From positions 300,501 to 364,500 of the forward strand of contig NZ_JAODLR010000003.1 in the NCBI RefSeq assembly GCF_025960875.1: a stretch of 64,000 nt of DNA, written 5' to 3'. A model generated the notes under the pieces. That model searched no databases, was not told the DNA's origin, and saw only the letters and a list, made by a program, of their open reading frames with translations. Each line of letters starts with the position of its first letter. Position 1 is the first letter of the stretch. Of the stretch, positions 35,044 through 45,125 are shown one piece after another. This DNA is from Crystallibacter permensis (GTDB taxonomy: Bacteria; Actinomycetota; Actinomycetes; Actinomycetales; Micrococcaceae). Both the position numbers and the translations under genes were made by a program.

Positions 35044-37725
35044 ATGAAGTCCCATGAGATCGTTCGCCGCTGGCTCGACTTCTTCGAGAAAAAGGGACAT
35101 ACCGTGGTGCCCTCGGCGTCGCTGGTGTCGCCGGACCCCTCGCTGCTGTTCACCGTAGCGGGCATGGTGCCGTTCATTCCGTACCTCACCGCCCGTGAGA
35201 CCCCGCCGTTCAACCGCGCCACGAGCGTCCAGAAGTGTATCCGCACCGCCGACATCGAAGAGGTCGGCAAGACGGTCCGGCACGGCACCTTCTTCCAGAT
35301 GTGCGGCAACTTTTCCTTCGGCGACTACTTCAAGGAAGGCGCCATCACGATGGCGTGGGAGCTGCTGACCTCCCCTGTGGAGGACGGCGGATACGGCCTG
35401 CCCCCGGAGCGGCTCTGGATCACCGTCTACCAGGACGATGACGAGGCGCTGCAGATCTGGCGCGACAAGATCGGCGTGCCCGTCGAGCGCATCCAGAAGT
35501 CCGGCAAGAAGGACAACTACTGGTCCACCGGCCAGCCCGGCCCGGCCGGCCCCTGCTCCGAAATCTTCTACGACCGCGGCCCCGAATACGGGATCGAGGG
35601 CGGACCCATCGCCGACGAGACGCGCTACATCGAGATCTGGAACCTGGTCTTCATGCAGTACCAGCGCGGCGAAGGCATCGGCAAGGAAGACTTCGAGATC
35701 CTTGGCGAGCTGCCGAAGAAGAACATCGACACCGGGCTGGGCATGGAGCGCCTTGCCATGATCCTCCAGGGCGTGGAGAACATGTACGAGACGGACCAGG
35801 TCCGCCCCGTACTGGACAAGGCCGCCGAGCTCGCCGGCAAGGAATACACCAGCGCCGAGACCGATGAGGACCCGCACCACACCGACGACGTTCGGCTCCG
35901 CGTGGTGGCCGACCACATCCGCTCGGCCCTGATGCTGATTTCCGACGGCGTGACCCCCTCCAACGAAGGCCGCGGCTACGTACTGCGCCGCCTGATCCGC
36001 CGTGCCGTCCGCGCCATGCGCCTGCTGGGCGTCGAGCAGGCCTGCCTGCCGGAGCTGCTGCCCGTCTCCCGGGACGCGATGAAGGGGACGTACCCCGTTG
36101 TCGACACCGACTTCGAGCGGATCAGCCGCATCGCGTACGCCGAGGAGAAGGCCTTCCTGCGCACCATCGCCTCCGGCACCGCACGCCTTGAGGAAGCAGT
36201 TAAGGAGTCAAAGGCCGCCGGCAAGCCGCTCTCGGGCGAAGACGCTTTCAGCCTGCACGACACCTACGGTTTCCCGATCGATCTGACGCTGGAAATGGCC
36301 GAGGAAGCCGGGCTGAAGGTTGACGAGGCCGGCTTCCGCAGCCTGATGACCGAACAGCGCGAGCGTGCCCAGGCCGACGCCCGGGGCAAGAAGCTCGGCC
36401 ATGCCGATGTCCGCGTCTTCAACGAAATGCTGGCCGCAGGCGAGACCGTGTTCACCGGCTACGAAGAGCTGACCACCGAGTCCGCCGTGCGCGGCATCGT
36501 CAGCGGCGGAGCCACAGTCGGTTTCGCCAGCCAGGGCGAGGAAATCGAACTGGTCCTGAACGAGACGCCGTTCTATGCCGAAGCGGGCGGCCAGGCCGCC
36601 GACGTCGGCCTCATCACCGGCGACGGTTTTGTGGTTGAGGTGCTTGACGTCCAGCGCCCGGTCAAGGGACTCAGCGTCCACAAGGCCATTGTCCGCGAGG
36701 GCGAGATCCCTTCGGATGCGAAGGTACTGGCCGCTGTGGACCAGCAGCGCAGGCAGGCGGGCGAACAGGCCCACTCCGGCACGCACATCATCCACGCCGC
36801 CCTGCACCAGATCCTCGGGCCGGAGGCGCTGCAGCGAGGCTCCTTCAACAAGGCAGGCTACCTGCGCTTCGACTTCTCCTGGGGCGAAGGCATCAGTGCC
36901 GCGGCCAAGTCGGAAATCGAGGAAGTCTCCAACCTGGCCATCCGTAACAATTACCAGGTTGAGACGAAGATCATGAGCCTGGCCGATGCCAAGTCGCTCG
37001 GCGCAACGGCGTTGTTCGGCGAAGCCTACGGGGACAAGGTCCGCGTAGTGGAGATCGACGGCGCGTGGTCGCGTGAGCTGTGCGGCGGTACCCATGTGGA
37101 TGCCACCGCGGAGGTCGGCAGCCTGACGCTGCTCGGCGAGCAGTCGGTGGGGTCCGGCAACCGCCGTGTGGAGGCGTTCGTGGGCATGGAGGCCTTCCGC
37201 CACCTGGCTGCCGAGCGCGCCCTGGTCACCGAACTTTCGGAGATGCTCAAGGTGCCGGGTCCGCAACTGCCGGACCGTATCGCTGCCACCCTGGCCAAGC
37301 TCAAGGCTGCCGAGAAGGAACTGGACCGGCTGCGCAAGGAACAACTGGCGGCCTCGGCTGCCTCCCTGGTGGAAAAGGCCAAGGATGTTGCCGGCGTACG
37401 CCTGCTGGCACACAATGCCGGCGAGTTAGGCGGAGCGGATGATCTGCGGTCCCTGGCTCTGGACCTGCGTGCACGGCTCGGCTCGGACCCGGCGGCCGTC
37501 GCCATGACGGGCGTGGCGAACGGACGTCCGCTGATTCTCGTGGCAACCAACGACGCAGCCCGCGCCGCAGGCGTCAAGGCCGGTGCGCTGGTCAAGACTG
37601 CTGCCGGTGTACTCGGCGGCGGCGGCGGTGGCAAGGACGATGTCGCCCAAGGCGGCGGCACGGACGTAACGAAAATTGATGAGGCGATCACCGCCGTCGT
37701 CAATGCCGTGGCTAACCGGGGCTAA
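35044..37725 (+). CDS. alaS: Alanyl-tRNA synthetase
   Basis: An 893-residue class II synthetase. The catalytic domain comes first (FFEKKGHTVVPSASLV, GNFSFGDYFKEGA). A tRNA-recognition region follows, then an editing domain with zinc ligands in HSGTHIIHAAL and CGGTHVDATAEVG. A C-terminal coiled coil and C-Ala domain with a glycine-rich GGGGGGKDD loop complete it. All expected motifs are present. The GGAAGGG ribosome binding site lies 12 bases before the ATG, a rather long spacing. ruvX follows nine bases after the stop. Confidence 0.97.
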   Translation: MKSHEIVRRWLDFFEKKGHTVVPSASLVSPDPSLLFTVAGMVPFIPYLTARETPPFNRATSVQKCIRTADIEEVGKTVRHGTFFQMCGNFSFGDYFKEGAITMAWELLTSPVEDGGYGLPPERLWITVYQDDDEALQIWRDKIGVPVERIQKSGKKDNYWSTGQPGPAGPCSEIFYDRGPEYGIEGGPIADETRYIEIWNLVFMQYQRGEGIGKEDFEILGELPKKNIDTGLGMERLAMILQGVENMYETDQVRPVLDKAAELAGKEYTSAETDEDPHHTDDVRLRVVADHIRSALMLISDGVTPSNEGRGYVLRRLIRRAVRAMRLLGVEQACLPELLPVSRDAMKGTYPVVDTDFERISRIAYAEEKAFLRTIASGTARLEEAVKESKAAGKPLSGEDAFSLHDTYGFPIDLTLEMAEEAGLKVDEAGFRSLMTEQRERAQADARGKKLGHADVRVFNEMLAAGETVFTGYEELTTESAVRGIVSGGATVGFASQGEEIELVLNETPFYAEAGGQAADVGLITGDGFVVEVLDVQRPVKGLSVHKAIVREGEIPSDAKVLAAVDQQRRQAGEQAHSGTHIIHAALHQILGPEALQRGSFNKAGYLRFDFSWGEGISAAAKSEIEEVSNLAIRNNYQVETKIMSLADAKSLGATALFGEAYGDKVRVVEIDGAWSRELCGGTHVDATAEVGSLTLLGEQSVGSGNRRVEAFVGMEAFRHLAAERALVTELSEMLKVPGPQLPDRIAATLAKLKAAEKELDRLRKEQLAASAASLVEKAKDVAGVRLLAHNAGELGGADDLRSLALDLRARLGSDPAAVAMTGVANGRPLILVATNDAARAAGVKAGALVKTAAGVLGGGGGGKDDVAQGGGTDVTKIDEAITAVVNAVANRG

Positions 37726-37734
37726 GGACCGCAA

Positions 37735-38310
37735 GTGTCCAATGCAGCGGCGCCAGCCGGAACAAAACTCGGGGTCGATGTCGGACTGGCTCGGGTCGGT
37801 TTGGCCGGCTCCGATCCCGGTGGCATCCTGGCGACCCCGATCCGGACTTTGAAGCGCGATGCCAAGAAGAACAGCGACATCCGCGTGCTGGTGAGAGAGG
37901 CCGCCGAGCGTTCCGCGGTGCAGGTCTTCGTCGGCCTCCCGCGCACTTTGAAGGGCGGAGAATCTGCTTCCACCCAGATGGCGCGGGAGTACGCGGACGT
38001 GCTGGCACAGGCACTGGCCGATGCGGGCCTGGCGGTTTCGGTCAACCTGATCGACGAGCGTTTGACTACGGTCTCGGCGCATCGTACTCTTCACAGCGCT
38101 GGCATGAGCAGCCGTGAACATCGTAAAGTTGTTGATCAGGTTGCAGCAGTCGAAATACTCCAGCAGGCGCTGGACATGCAACGCGCGCTTGGACGGGACG
38201 TGGGGAGTCCTGTGGCCGTTCCGGATTCAGTCCGCAGGGGAGTCCAGGCATTGGAAGAGGAGACGAAGATTCCACACGTACATGACAGCGATGGTGAGAG
38301 CAGACGGTGA
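37735..38310 (+). CDS. ruvX: YqgF/RuvX-family RNase H-like nuclease
   Basis: A 191-residue RNase H-fold protein. Conserved acidic positions are in KLGVDVGLARVGLA, VNLIDERLTTVSAH and HRKVVDQVAAVEIL. FVGLPRTLKGG is the usual loop. The family is annotated as a putative Holliday junction resolvase, while Escherichia coli YqgF also acts in 16S rRNA 5'-end maturation and Rho-linked transcription. The GTG start follows alaS closely, and the stop overlaps the mltG start (GTGA). The C-terminal 40 residues are an extension with no obvious motif. Confidence 0.93.
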   Translation: MSNAAAPAGTKLGVDVGLARVGLAGSDPGGILATPIRTLKRDAKKNSDIRVLVREAAERSAVQVFVGLPRTLKGGESASTQMAREYADVLAQALADAGLAVSVNLIDERLTTVSAHRTLHSAGMSSREHRKVVDQVAAVEILQQALDMQRALGRDVGSPVAVPDSVRRGVQALEEETKIPHVHDSDGESRR

Positions 38311-39533
38311 GCAATACTTATCCGGAGCATCCTCCGTATCCGGAACAACAGCCCGCTGACGAGTTGGTCGATGAGGCCGATCACCAGACCCATGGGCATG
38401 ACGATGATCATGAGGTCTTCTACGACGAGGCGCCGGTCCTCAAGCGGAGCCGTCGCAACAAGATCAAGCGGCAGCGTCGGCGCCGGCGCAACGTCATCAT
38501 GCTGGTGGTCTTTGGCGTCTTCGCCGCTGGCCTGATCGGCGTGGTGTTGCTCTTGCAGAACCTGTTGGGCATGAACGAGCTCAAAGACTATGAAGGTCCC
38601 GGCGAAGGCCAGGTAACGTTCACGGTTGAACAGGGCGCCGGTCCTCTGGCCATCGCCTCTTCCCTGGTGAATCAGGACATTATTGCTTCCACCGATACCT
38701 TCGTCGACGAGGTTGCCAACCAGGCTGAGGGACGGGTGATCCAGCCGGGGCAGTACCCGCTGAAGTACCGCATGCCGGCTGCGGCAGCGGCGTCAATCCT
38801 GCTGGAGGAAAGCAACGAAGGCGTGCATTACGCGGCCATCAACCGGACCTGGCGGCAGGAAGAAGTGTTCAAGGCCCTGTCCGAGGGCACCAGGATCCCC
38901 GTTGCCGAATTCGCCAAGCTCGCGGAGGATCCGCAGGCACTGGGTCTGCCAGAGCAGGCACGGAACCTGGAAGGCTATCTCTTCCCTGCCGAATACCGGT
39001 TCCCGCTGGACATCACCGCAGAGGAAATCCTGCGCGAAATGATCGGCAACACGATCGAGCATCTGGAATCGGACGGAATTACCGACGTCGACCAGCAGTT
39101 CCGTGTGCTGACCGTCGCCAGCATCATCGAGGCCGAGGCAGGCGAAGCCGATTACGGCGCGGTTGCCGGTGCCATCGAGAACCGCCTACAGCCGGACAAC
39201 ACGGAGACGAACGGCCTGATCCAATCAGACGCCACGGTCACCTATGGGCTGGGTCGCAAGGGCTATGACATCACGCCTGAAGAAAAGGCCGACAAGTCCA
39301 ACCCGTACAACACCTACGCCCACACCGGTCTGCCCGTGGGCCCGATTAATTCCCCGGGCGGCCCGGCCATCGATGCCGCGGCCAATCCGGATGACGTGCC
39401 CTACTACTACTGGGTAACGGTGAATCTGGACACCGGGGAGACCAAGTTCTCCGAGACGCTGGCCGAACACAATGCCTACACGAAGGAATATCTGAACTGG
39501 TGCAGCGAGCAGGAGGAAGGCCGTTGCAGCTAG
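38307..39533 (+). CDS. mltG: Endolytic murein transglycosylase MltG
   Basis: A 408-residue membrane protein. A charged, acidic-then-basic cytoplasmic N-terminus (about residues 1-63) is followed by one transmembrane helix (VIMLVVFGVFAAGLIGVVLL). The extracytoplasmic LysM-like and YceG domains come next. The catalytic glutamate is in VASIIEAEAG, and downstream motifs include NTYAHTGLPVGPI. It cleaves nascent glycan strands near the membrane and so sets their length. The gene overlaps ruvX and is followed by aroE. Confidence 0.95.
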   Translation: MSNTYPEHPPYPEQQPADELVDEADHQTHGHDDDHEVFYDEAPVLKRSRRNKIKRQRRRRRNVIMLVVFGVFAAGLIGVVLLLQNLLGMNELKDYEGPGEGQVTFTVEQGAGPLAIASSLVNQDIIASTDTFVDEVANQAEGRVIQPGQYPLKYRMPAAAAASILLEESNEGVHYAAINRTWRQEEVFKALSEGTRIPVAEFAKLAEDPQALGLPEQARNLEGYLFPAEYRFPLDITAEEILREMIGNTIEHLESDGITDVDQQFRVLTVASIIEAEAGEADYGAVAGAIENRLQPDNTETNGLIQSDATVTYGLGRKGYDITPEEKADKSNPYNTYAHTGLPVGPINSPGGPAIDAAANPDDVPYYYWVTVNLDTGETKFSETLAEHNAYTKEYLNWCSEQEEGRCS

Positions 39534-39560
39534 GAAATTCCGTTCCCACGGTCATCCGCC

Positions 39561-40436
39561 GTGGGTGAGCCGGTGCCTGCCCGCCGGGCCGCGGTCCTGG
39601 GCCATCCGATCAGCCATTCGCGGTCCCCGCTGCTGCATGGGGCTGCCTACGGACTGCTTGGCTTCGACTGTGCGTATGAGGCCATTGACCTGACCCCGGA
39701 GCAGCTGCCGGCCTTCATGGCAGGTGTGCGGGAGAACAGCTGCTGGGCCGGGCTGTCCGTCACGATGCCGCTCAAGGCAGCCATGGTGCCGCTGATGGAC
39801 GAGACAAGCGACCTCGTCCGCTCCCTGGGTGTTCTCAACACAGTGGTGGTGCGCAGGCGCCCGGACGGTACGGTTCAGCTGGCCGGGCAGAACACCGACG
39901 TGGCCGGCATCATCGAGGCGCTGCGGCATGCCGGCGCTACCCCGGGCGGCCACGCGGCCATTCTCGGCGGTGGCGGCACTGCCGCGGCTGCGGCTGCCGC
40001 CCTTGCGGGACTGCAGGTGGACAGCCTCAGCGTTTGTCTGCGCGACCCGGCGAAGGCTGGCCCCATCCTGGCCGTGGCACGCAACGCAGGTCTGGAGTGC
40101 CGCGTGGCCAGTTGGGATGACGCGGCGGCTGAGCTGGCTTCGGCACAAGTGGTGGTCTCCACCTTGCCCCCGCGTGCAGCCGACCCCATTGCTGAAACGC
40201 TGGCTGGTTCGAGCGTCCGGCTGGATTCCCAAGTGCTGCTGGACGTCACCTACGATCCGTGGCCCAGCCGCATCGCCGCTGTCTGGGCGGAGCGTGGTGG
40301 CGCAATCGTTCCCGGGTTGGAAATGCTGATCTACCAAGCGGTCGAGCAGGTACGCCTGTTCACGGGCATGGAGCTGCCCAAACCGGAGCAAGTCATAAAT
40401 GTGATGTGTGACGCTGTGGGCGCGCCCCGGCGTTAA
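39561..40436 (+). CDS. aroE: Shikimate 5-dehydrogenase
   Basis: A 291-residue NADP-dependent enzyme that reduces 3-dehydroshikimate. The substrate-binding start [19 protein letters not shown], the catalytic lysine in SVTMPLK and the nucleotide loop [12 protein letters not shown] are visible. The C-terminal [13 protein letters not shown] matches the family. The start GTG is close to the mltG stop. Escherichia coli-like bacteria keep the shikimate genes scattered, but here aroE-C-K-B are consecutive and probably one operon. Confidence 0.94.
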   Translation: MGEPVPARRAAVLGHPISHSRSPLLHGAAYGLLGFDCAYEAIDLTPEQLPAFMAGVRENSCWAGLSVTMPLKAAMVPLMDETSDLVRSLGVLNTVVVRRRPDGTVQLAGQNTDVAGIIEALRHAGATPGGHAAILGGGGTAAAAAAALAGLQVDSLSVCLRDPAKAGPILAVARNAGLECRVASWDDAAAELASAQVVVSTLPPRAADPIAETLAGSSVRLDSQVLLDVTYDPWPSRIAAVWAERGGAIVPGLEMLIYQAVEQVRLFTGMELPKPEQVINVMCDAVGAPRR

Positions 40437-40468
40437 AGGGATGCCGTGGTCATGGCAGTATTGTTTCC

Positions 40469-41668
40469 ATGCTGCGTTGGTTAACTGCCGGTGAATCCCA
40501 TGGTCCGGCCCTGGTTGGAATTATTGAAGGCGTCCCTGCCGGAGTGGAGCTCAACAGCTCCGACATCCAGGCTGCCCTGGCTCGACGCCGGCTTGGCTAC
40601 GGCCGCGGCGCACGCATGAAGTTTGAGCAAGACGCCGTCACCATCACCGGTGGCGTCCGGCACGGGCGTACCCAGGGCGGGCCGGTGGCCATCCAGGTGG
40701 GCAACACCGAGTGGCCCAAGTGGGAAAAGATCATGTCTGCGGATCCGGTTGACCCGGACGAACTGGCCGAACTGGCCCGCAACGCACCGCTGACGCGCCC
40801 ACGTCCCGGCCACGCCGATTTCACCGGAATGCAGAAATACGGGTTCGATGAAGCCCGTCCGGTACTGGAACGCGCCAGCGCCCGCGAGACCGCTGCCCGA
40901 GTGGCCCTTGGCACCGTAGCTGCCAATTTCCTGAAGGCCTTGGGCATCGAGCTGGTCAGCCACACTGTTTCGATTGCACGGGTTGCCGTTCCTGACGAAA
41001 GTCCGGTGCCGCTTCCCTCCGACGTCATTGCGCTGGACGAAGATCCGTTGCGCTGCTTCGACGCCGAGACCTCGCTGGCCATGGTCCAGGAGGTCGACGC
41101 CGCCCACAAAGAGGGCGAGACCCTGGGTGGGGTTGTCGAGGTCCTGGCCTACGGCCTGCCGCCGGGACTGGGCAGCTATGTGCATTGGGACCGCCGGCTC
41201 GACGCCCGGCTCGCCGCGGCGCTGATGGGCATCCAGGCGATCAAGGGCGTTGAAGTCGGAGATGGCTTCCAGACCGCCGGCCGCCGGGGTTCGGCTGCCC
41301 ATGACGAGATTGTCCGTGACTCCAGCGGCACCATCGTGCGTTCGACCAACCGCGCCGGTGGAATCGAGGGCGGCATGAGCATCGGCGATACGCTGCGCGT
41401 GCGCGCGGCCATGAAGCCCATCGCCACAGTTCCCCGCGCCCTGAAGACCATCGATATCAGCACCGGAGAAGACGCCAAGGCCCATCACCAGCGGTCCGAC
41501 GTGTGCGCCGTTCCGGCGGCCGGCGTCGTCGCCGAGGCCATGGTGGCACTGGTGCTCGCGCAGGCGGTTACGGAGAAGTTCGGCGGCGATTCGGTAGCCG
41601 AGACGGCACGCAACATGCGCAGCTTCATTGAGGCTATTCCGGAATCGCTGGATTCGATCGGCAGCTAG
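40469..41668 (+). CDS. aroC: Chorismate synthase
   Basis: A 399-residue FMN-dependent enzyme making chorismate from EPSP. Signatures include [41 protein letters not shown] and [18 protein letters not shown]. The ATG at 40469 lacks a good ribosome binding site. TATTGT at 40459-40464 resembles a -10 but lies only four bases away, so an independent leaderless start is possible though weakly supported. The stop overlaps the aroK start (TAGTG). Confidence 0.96.
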   Translation: MLRWLTAGESHGPALVGIIEGVPAGVELNSSDIQAALARRRLGYGRGARMKFEQDAVTITGGVRHGRTQGGPVAIQVGNTEWPKWEKIMSADPVDPDELAELARNAPLTRPRPGHADFTGMQKYGFDEARPVLERASARETAARVALGTVAANFLKALGIELVSHTVSIARVAVPDESPVPLPSDVIALDEDPLRCFDAETSLAMVQEVDAAHKEGETLGGVVEVLAYGLPPGLGSYVHWDRRLDARLAAALMGIQAIKGVEVGDGFQTAGRRGSAAHDEIVRDSSGTIVRSTNRAGGIEGGMSIGDTLRVRAAMKPIATVPRALKTIDISTGEDAKAHHQRSDVCAVPAAGVVAEAMVALVLAQAVTEKFGGDSVAETARNMRSFIEAIPESLDSIGS

Positions 41669-42210
41669 TGCCCGAGTCCATGGCTATGGCGTTAGACCGC
41701 CATCTGGTGCTGATCGGCCCGATGGCATCAGGCAAATCCACGGTGGGCCAGTTGTTTGCAGCCCGTCATGGTCTTCAGTTTGTCGACAGCGACAAGAAAA
41801 TCGTGGCCAAACACGGCAGCATTCCCTCGATCTTCAGTGCCCAAGGCGAACGCGGCTTCCGCGAGATCGAGGCGCGTGAAGTTGCCACGCTACTCACGGC
41901 TCCGGGCGATCCCTGCGTGATTTCGCTGGGCGGGGGAGCGATACTCGACACCGGCACCCAGCAGCTACTGGCCAACTGCCGTGTGGTGTTTCTGGATGCC
42001 GACCTGGACACTGTGCTTCCACGGATTCGGCGCGACACCGGCCGCCCGCTGCTGGCGGGGGATGCCGCGGCCCGTTGGGTCGAGATGGCCGAACGCCGCC
42101 GTCCAACGTATCTGAAGCTGGCGGACCTGGTCCTGACCACGCGGAACAAATCACAAGCAGAGCTGGTCGAAGAACTTTCCACGCTGCTCAACGAAAGGCA
42201 AAACAGTTGA
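41668..42210 (+). CDS. aroK: Shikimate kinase
   Basis: A 180-residue P-loop kinase. The Walker A motif is [11 protein letters not shown], the shikimate-binding aspartate is in VDSDKKI, and the lid arginine region is RDTGRPLL. It phosphorylates shikimate with ATP. Its GTG overlaps the aroC stop and its TGA overlaps the aroB TTG, so translation of the three is coupled. Confidence 0.95.
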   Translation: MPESMAMALDRHLVLIGPMASGKSTVGQLFAARHGLQFVDSDKKIVAKHGSIPSIFSAQGERGFREIEAREVATLLTAPGDPCVISLGGGAILDTGTQQLLANCRVVFLDADLDTVLPRIRRDTGRPLLAGDAAARWVEMAERRRPTYLKLADLVLTTRNKSQAELVEELSTLLNERQNS

Positions 42211-43307
42211 CGAACCCGATCAGCGAGCCAAAGGTTATTAAGGTCACCGGCAGCTCCCCGAACGAAAACTACGATGTCGTTGTCGGCAATGGCCTGCTCG
42301 ATCGGCTGCCCGGCATTCTGGGTGAGCGTGTGCGCAGGGTGCTGGTCATCCATCCGCGTGCGCTTCGCGCCACCGGCGACGCCGTGCGCCAGGATCTCGA
42401 TGCGGCCGGATTCACCGCGCTGACCGCTGAAATTCCCGATGCCGAAGAGGGCAAGCACATCCAGGTGGCATCTTTCTGCTGGCAGGTGCTGGGGCAGAAC
42501 GATTTCACCCGGTCCGACGCCATCGTCACGGTCGGCGGAGGAGCGGTCACCGACGTCGGCGGCTTTGTCGCCGCTACCTGGCTGCGGGGCGTCAGGGTGG
42601 TCCACATCCCCACGAGCCTGCTTGGCATGGTCGACGCAGCGGTCGGCGGGAAGACCGGGATCAACACGTCCGAAGGCAAAAACCTCGTCGGCGCCTTCCA
42701 CCCGCCGGCGGCGGTGCTTGCTGATCTGGACGCCTTGGCTACCCTGCCGAAGAACGAGCTGCTCACCGGCATGGCGGAAGTGGTCAAGTGTGGTTTTATT
42801 GCGGACGCCGCCATTCTTGACCTCATCGAGGCGGCACCGGCGGCTGTCGCAGACCCGGAATCGGCTGTGGTGCGGGAGCTGGTGGAGCGATCTATCGCCG
42901 TCAAGGCGGAAATTGTCTCCAGCGACCTGAAGGAAACAGGCCGCCGGGAGTTCCTCAATTACGGCCACACCCTGGCCCACGCCATCGAACTCGCAGAGCG
43001 CTACAGCTGGCGTCACGGGGCGGCGGTTTCGGTAGGCCTGACATTCGCCGCCGAGCTCTCGCGGATGGTCGGGCGCCTGGACGATGAAACAGCGGACCGG
43101 CACAAGCGGATCCTGCAGTCCCTGGAGCTGCCGGTCACGTACCGCCGTGACCGTTGGGCGGCGCTGCTGGACGGAATGAAACGGGACAAGAAGGCCCGCG
43201 GAGACCTGCTGCGATTCGTTGTCCTGGACGCTTTGGAAAAGCCGGCAATCCTCGATGTTCCCGATACTTCGCTGCTCTTCGCCGCCTATCAGGAGATCGC
43301 CGAATAG
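42207..43307 (+). CDS. aroB: 3-dehydroquinate synthase
   Basis: A 366-residue NAD- and metal-dependent enzyme for the second shikimate-pathway step. The cofactor loop is [18 protein letters not shown], substrate and metal residues lie in [18 protein letters not shown], and metal-binding histidines are in [12 protein letters not shown] and RHGAA. The TTG start overlaps the aroK stop and AAAGG precedes it. The frame extends upstream through aroK, but that part is not AroB-like. Confidence 0.95.
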   Translation: MTNPISEPKVIKVTGSSPNENYDVVVGNGLLDRLPGILGERVRRVLVIHPRALRATGDAVRQDLDAAGFTALTAEIPDAEEGKHIQVASFCWQVLGQNDFTRSDAIVTVGGGAVTDVGGFVAATWLRGVRVVHIPTSLLGMVDAAVGGKTGINTSEGKNLVGAFHPPAAVLADLDALATLPKNELLTGMAEVVKCGFIADAAILDLIEAAPAAVADPESAVVRELVERSIAVKAEIVSSDLKETGRREFLNYGHTLAHAIELAERYSWRHGAAVSVGLTFAAELSRMVGRLDDETADRHKRILQSLELPVTYRRDRWAALLDGMKRDKKARGDLLRFVVLDALEKPAILDVPDTSLLFAAYQEIAE

Positions 43308-43326
43308 TTGGTCTGCGCTCAGCAGG

Positions 43327-43332
43327 TAGAAT
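43327..43332 (+). promoter_or_regulatory. Candidate -10 element for efp-nusB
   Basis: TAGAAT (five of six) lies 48 bases before the efp start in the 72-bp gap after aroB. TTGGTC upstream is only 13 bases away, too close to be a normal -35. Confidence 0.5.
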
Positions 43333-43379
43333 TACCGATGAACTTTCCACACACAAGTTGAATCGACGAAAGAGAAACT

Positions 43380-43943
43380 GTGGCGACAACCAACGACATT
43401 AAGAACGGCACCGTGCTGAAGCTGGACGGTCAGCTGTGGAACGTCATCGAGTTCCAGCACGTCAAGCCGGGCAAGGGCGGCGCCTTCGTTCGCACCAAGA
43501 TCAAGAATGTTGTCAGCGGCAAGATCCAGGACAAGACCTTCAACGCAGGCCTGAAGATCGAAACCGCCACGGTGGACCGCCGCGACTACACCTACCTGTA
43601 CAAGGACGGCGACGACTTCGTCTTCATGGACGTGCAGGACTATGACCAGGTCACCGTGCCGGGCCCCGTAGTTGGCGATGACGAGAACTTCCTGCTGGAA
43701 AACATCAAGGTCAACATTGCGATGCACGACGGTACGCCGCTGTACATCGAATTGCCGGCCTCCGTGACCATGGAAATCACCTACACCGAGCCGGGACTGC
43801 AGGGCGACCGCTCCACCGGCGGCACCAAGCCGGCAACAGTTGAAACCGGTTACCAGATCCAGGTTCCGCTGTTCCTGGAAACCGGTACCCGGGTCAAGGT
43901 TGATACCCGCAGCGGCGATTACCTGGGACGTGTTAACGACTAG
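43380..43943 (+). CDS. efp: Translation elongation factor P
   Basis: A 187-residue, three-domain tRNA mimic that relieves ribosome stalling at polyproline. The tip loop is [12 protein letters not shown], with the lysine that is modified in some bacteria. The C-terminal OB domain has [16 protein letters not shown]. No epmAB-type modification gene is in the window. The start is GTG with GAAAGAG upstream, and the stop overlaps nusB. Confidence 0.97.
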   Translation: MATTNDIKNGTVLKLDGQLWNVIEFQHVKPGKGGAFVRTKIKNVVSGKIQDKTFNAGLKIETATVDRRDYTYLYKDGDDFVFMDVQDYDQVTVPGPVVGDDENFLLENIKVNIAMHDGTPLYIELPASVTMEITYTEPGLQGDRSTGGTKPATVETGYQIQVPLFLETGTRVKVDTRSGDYLGRVND

Positions 43944-44365
43944 TGAGTGCACCCACTTCCGCACGCGGCAAAGCCCGCCGCCGCGCCGTCGATGTTCTGT
44001 TTGAAGCGGAGCAGCGTTCCGTTTCGGCGTTCGACGCGCTTCGGGACCGCCGCGAAAAAACGGATCAGGTTATCAACCCTTACACGGTGGACATCGTGGA
44101 GGGCGTCGTAGCCATGCAGGCACAGATCGACGAGTTCCTGACCACCTACTCCCAAGGCTGGGCGCTGGAACGGATGCCCAGCGTGGACCGCATTATCCTG
44201 CGGGTGGGCGCCTGGGAACTGCTGTACAACGACGATATTCCGGATGGGGTGGCGGTCAGCGAAGCAGTCGAACTGGCCAAGACGCTCTCAACGGATGAAT
44301 CGCCGTCGTTCGTCAACGGTCTGCTCGGCCGGTTGCAGCAACTGAAGCCGACCCTGCTGGCGTGA
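43943..44365 (+). CDS. nusB: Transcription antitermination factor NusB
   Basis: A 140-residue helical protein that with NusE binds boxA RNA during rRNA transcription. Motifs are RGKARRRAVDVLFEAEQR at the N-terminus and AWELLYNDDIPDGVAVSEAV in the C-terminal half. The GTG start shares a base with the efp stop. A strong terminator separates it from pyrR, so the efp-nusB unit ends here. Confidence 0.95.
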   Translation: MSAPTSARGKARRRAVDVLFEAEQRSVSAFDALRDRREKTDQVINPYTVDIVEGVVAMQAQIDEFLTTYSQGWALERMPSVDRIILRVGAWELLYNDDIPDGVAVSEAVELAKTLSTDESPSFVNGLLGRLQQLKPTLLA

Positions 44366-44399
44366 TTGCCGGCAGCTGCCGGCAGTCCTGATCCAGCTT

Positions 44400-44441
44400 C
44401 GAAGGTGGTCCCCGTGATGGGGGCCACCTTCGGGCGTTTTT
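44400..44441 (+). terminator. Intrinsic terminator after nusB
   Basis: A 14-bp stem (CGAAGGTGGTCCCC at 44400-44413 with 44419-44432, one G-T pair) has a 5-base loop and is followed by GGCG and five T residues. It cleanly separates nusB from the pyr operon. Confidence 0.85.
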
Positions 44442-44466
44442 GGGCTGTCCGCCCTTGGCCCTGTGG

Positions 44467-44472
44467 TAGTTT
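44467..44472 (+). promoter_or_regulatory. Candidate -10 element of the pyr operon
   Basis: TAGTTT fits TAnnnT and would start transcription near 44480, just before the PyrR-binding hairpin. No convincing -35 is present. Confidence 0.35.
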
Positions 44473-44490
44473 TGACTACGCAACCAGCCT

Positions 44491-44523
44491 TTAAATCCGT
44501 CCTGTGAGGCGGGGAAGGAGGAG
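44491..44523 (+). promoter_or_regulatory. PyrR-binding leader hairpin overlapping the pyrR ribosome binding site region
   Basis: The RNA TTTAAATCC-GTCC-TGTGAGG-CGG matches the PyrR binding-loop pattern known from Bacillus attenuators. CCG (44497-44499) pairs with CGG (44510-44512), one or two further pairs extend it, and the conserved GAGG lies in the loop. The AAGGAGGAGG ribosome binding site starts three bases later and no terminator follows. This suggests that UMP-bound PyrR blocks translation initiation, as reported for mycobacteria. Confidence 0.7.
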
Positions 44524-44531
44524 GCAATAAT

Positions 44532-45125
44532 ATGAGCACGTCAGCCGCGGCGCCATCGCCGCAACCAGCCCGTGTAGTTCTTGCCGAAGCGGACATCGAC
44601 CGCGCCCTCACTCGTATAGCCCATGAGATTCTCGAGGCGAACAAGGGATCCAAGGATCTTGTTCTGCTGGGCATTCCGCGCCGCGGCTATCCGCTGGCCC
44701 GCCGCCTCGCCGCCAAGATTGCGGCCACCGATCCCGGTGTGAAGGCCGAAAACATTACCGGCCAGCTGGACGTCACCATGTTCCGTGACGATCTCAAGCG
44801 CCAGCCGACCAGGGCTCCGCTGCCCACCCAGCTTCCCGCTACCGGTATCGACGACAAAGTCGTGGTGCTCGTCGACGACGTGCTCTATTCGGGCCGGACC
44901 ATCCGCGCCGCCCTCGACGCCCTCGTTGATCTGGGCCGCCCGCGCATTGTCCGCCTCGCCGTACTGGTAGACCGCGGGCACCGCGAACTGCCCATCCGCG
45001 CGGACCACGTGGGCAAAAACCTGCCGACGTCTTCGGCCGAAAAGGTGCGGGTGCGCCTGGCCGAGACGGATTCCGTGGACGGCCGGCCTGTCAACGAAGT
45101 CGTCATCGAGGACCGCACCGCATGA
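44532..45125 (+). CDS. pyrR: Bifunctional pyr operon regulator/uracil phosphoribosyltransferase PyrR
   Basis: A 197-residue PRTase-fold RNA-binding regulator. The PRPP loop is [17 protein letters not shown], and the preceding [15 protein letters not shown] and DVTMFRDDL fit PyrR. When UMP is high it binds the leader RNA and lowers pyr gene expression, and it has some uracil phosphoribosyltransferase activity. It is the first gene of the operon and its stop overlaps the pyrB start (ATGA). A PyrR-type hairpin lies just upstream. Confidence 0.95.
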   Translation: MSTSAAAPSPQPARVVLAEADIDRALTRIAHEILEANKGSKDLVLLGIPRRGYPLARRLAAKIAATDPGVKAENITGQLDVTMFRDDLKRQPTRAPLPTQLPATGIDDKVVVLVDDVLYSGRTIRAALDALVDLGRPRIVRLAVLVDRGHRELPIRADHVGKNLPTSSAEKVRVRLAETDSVDGRPVNEVVIEDRTA

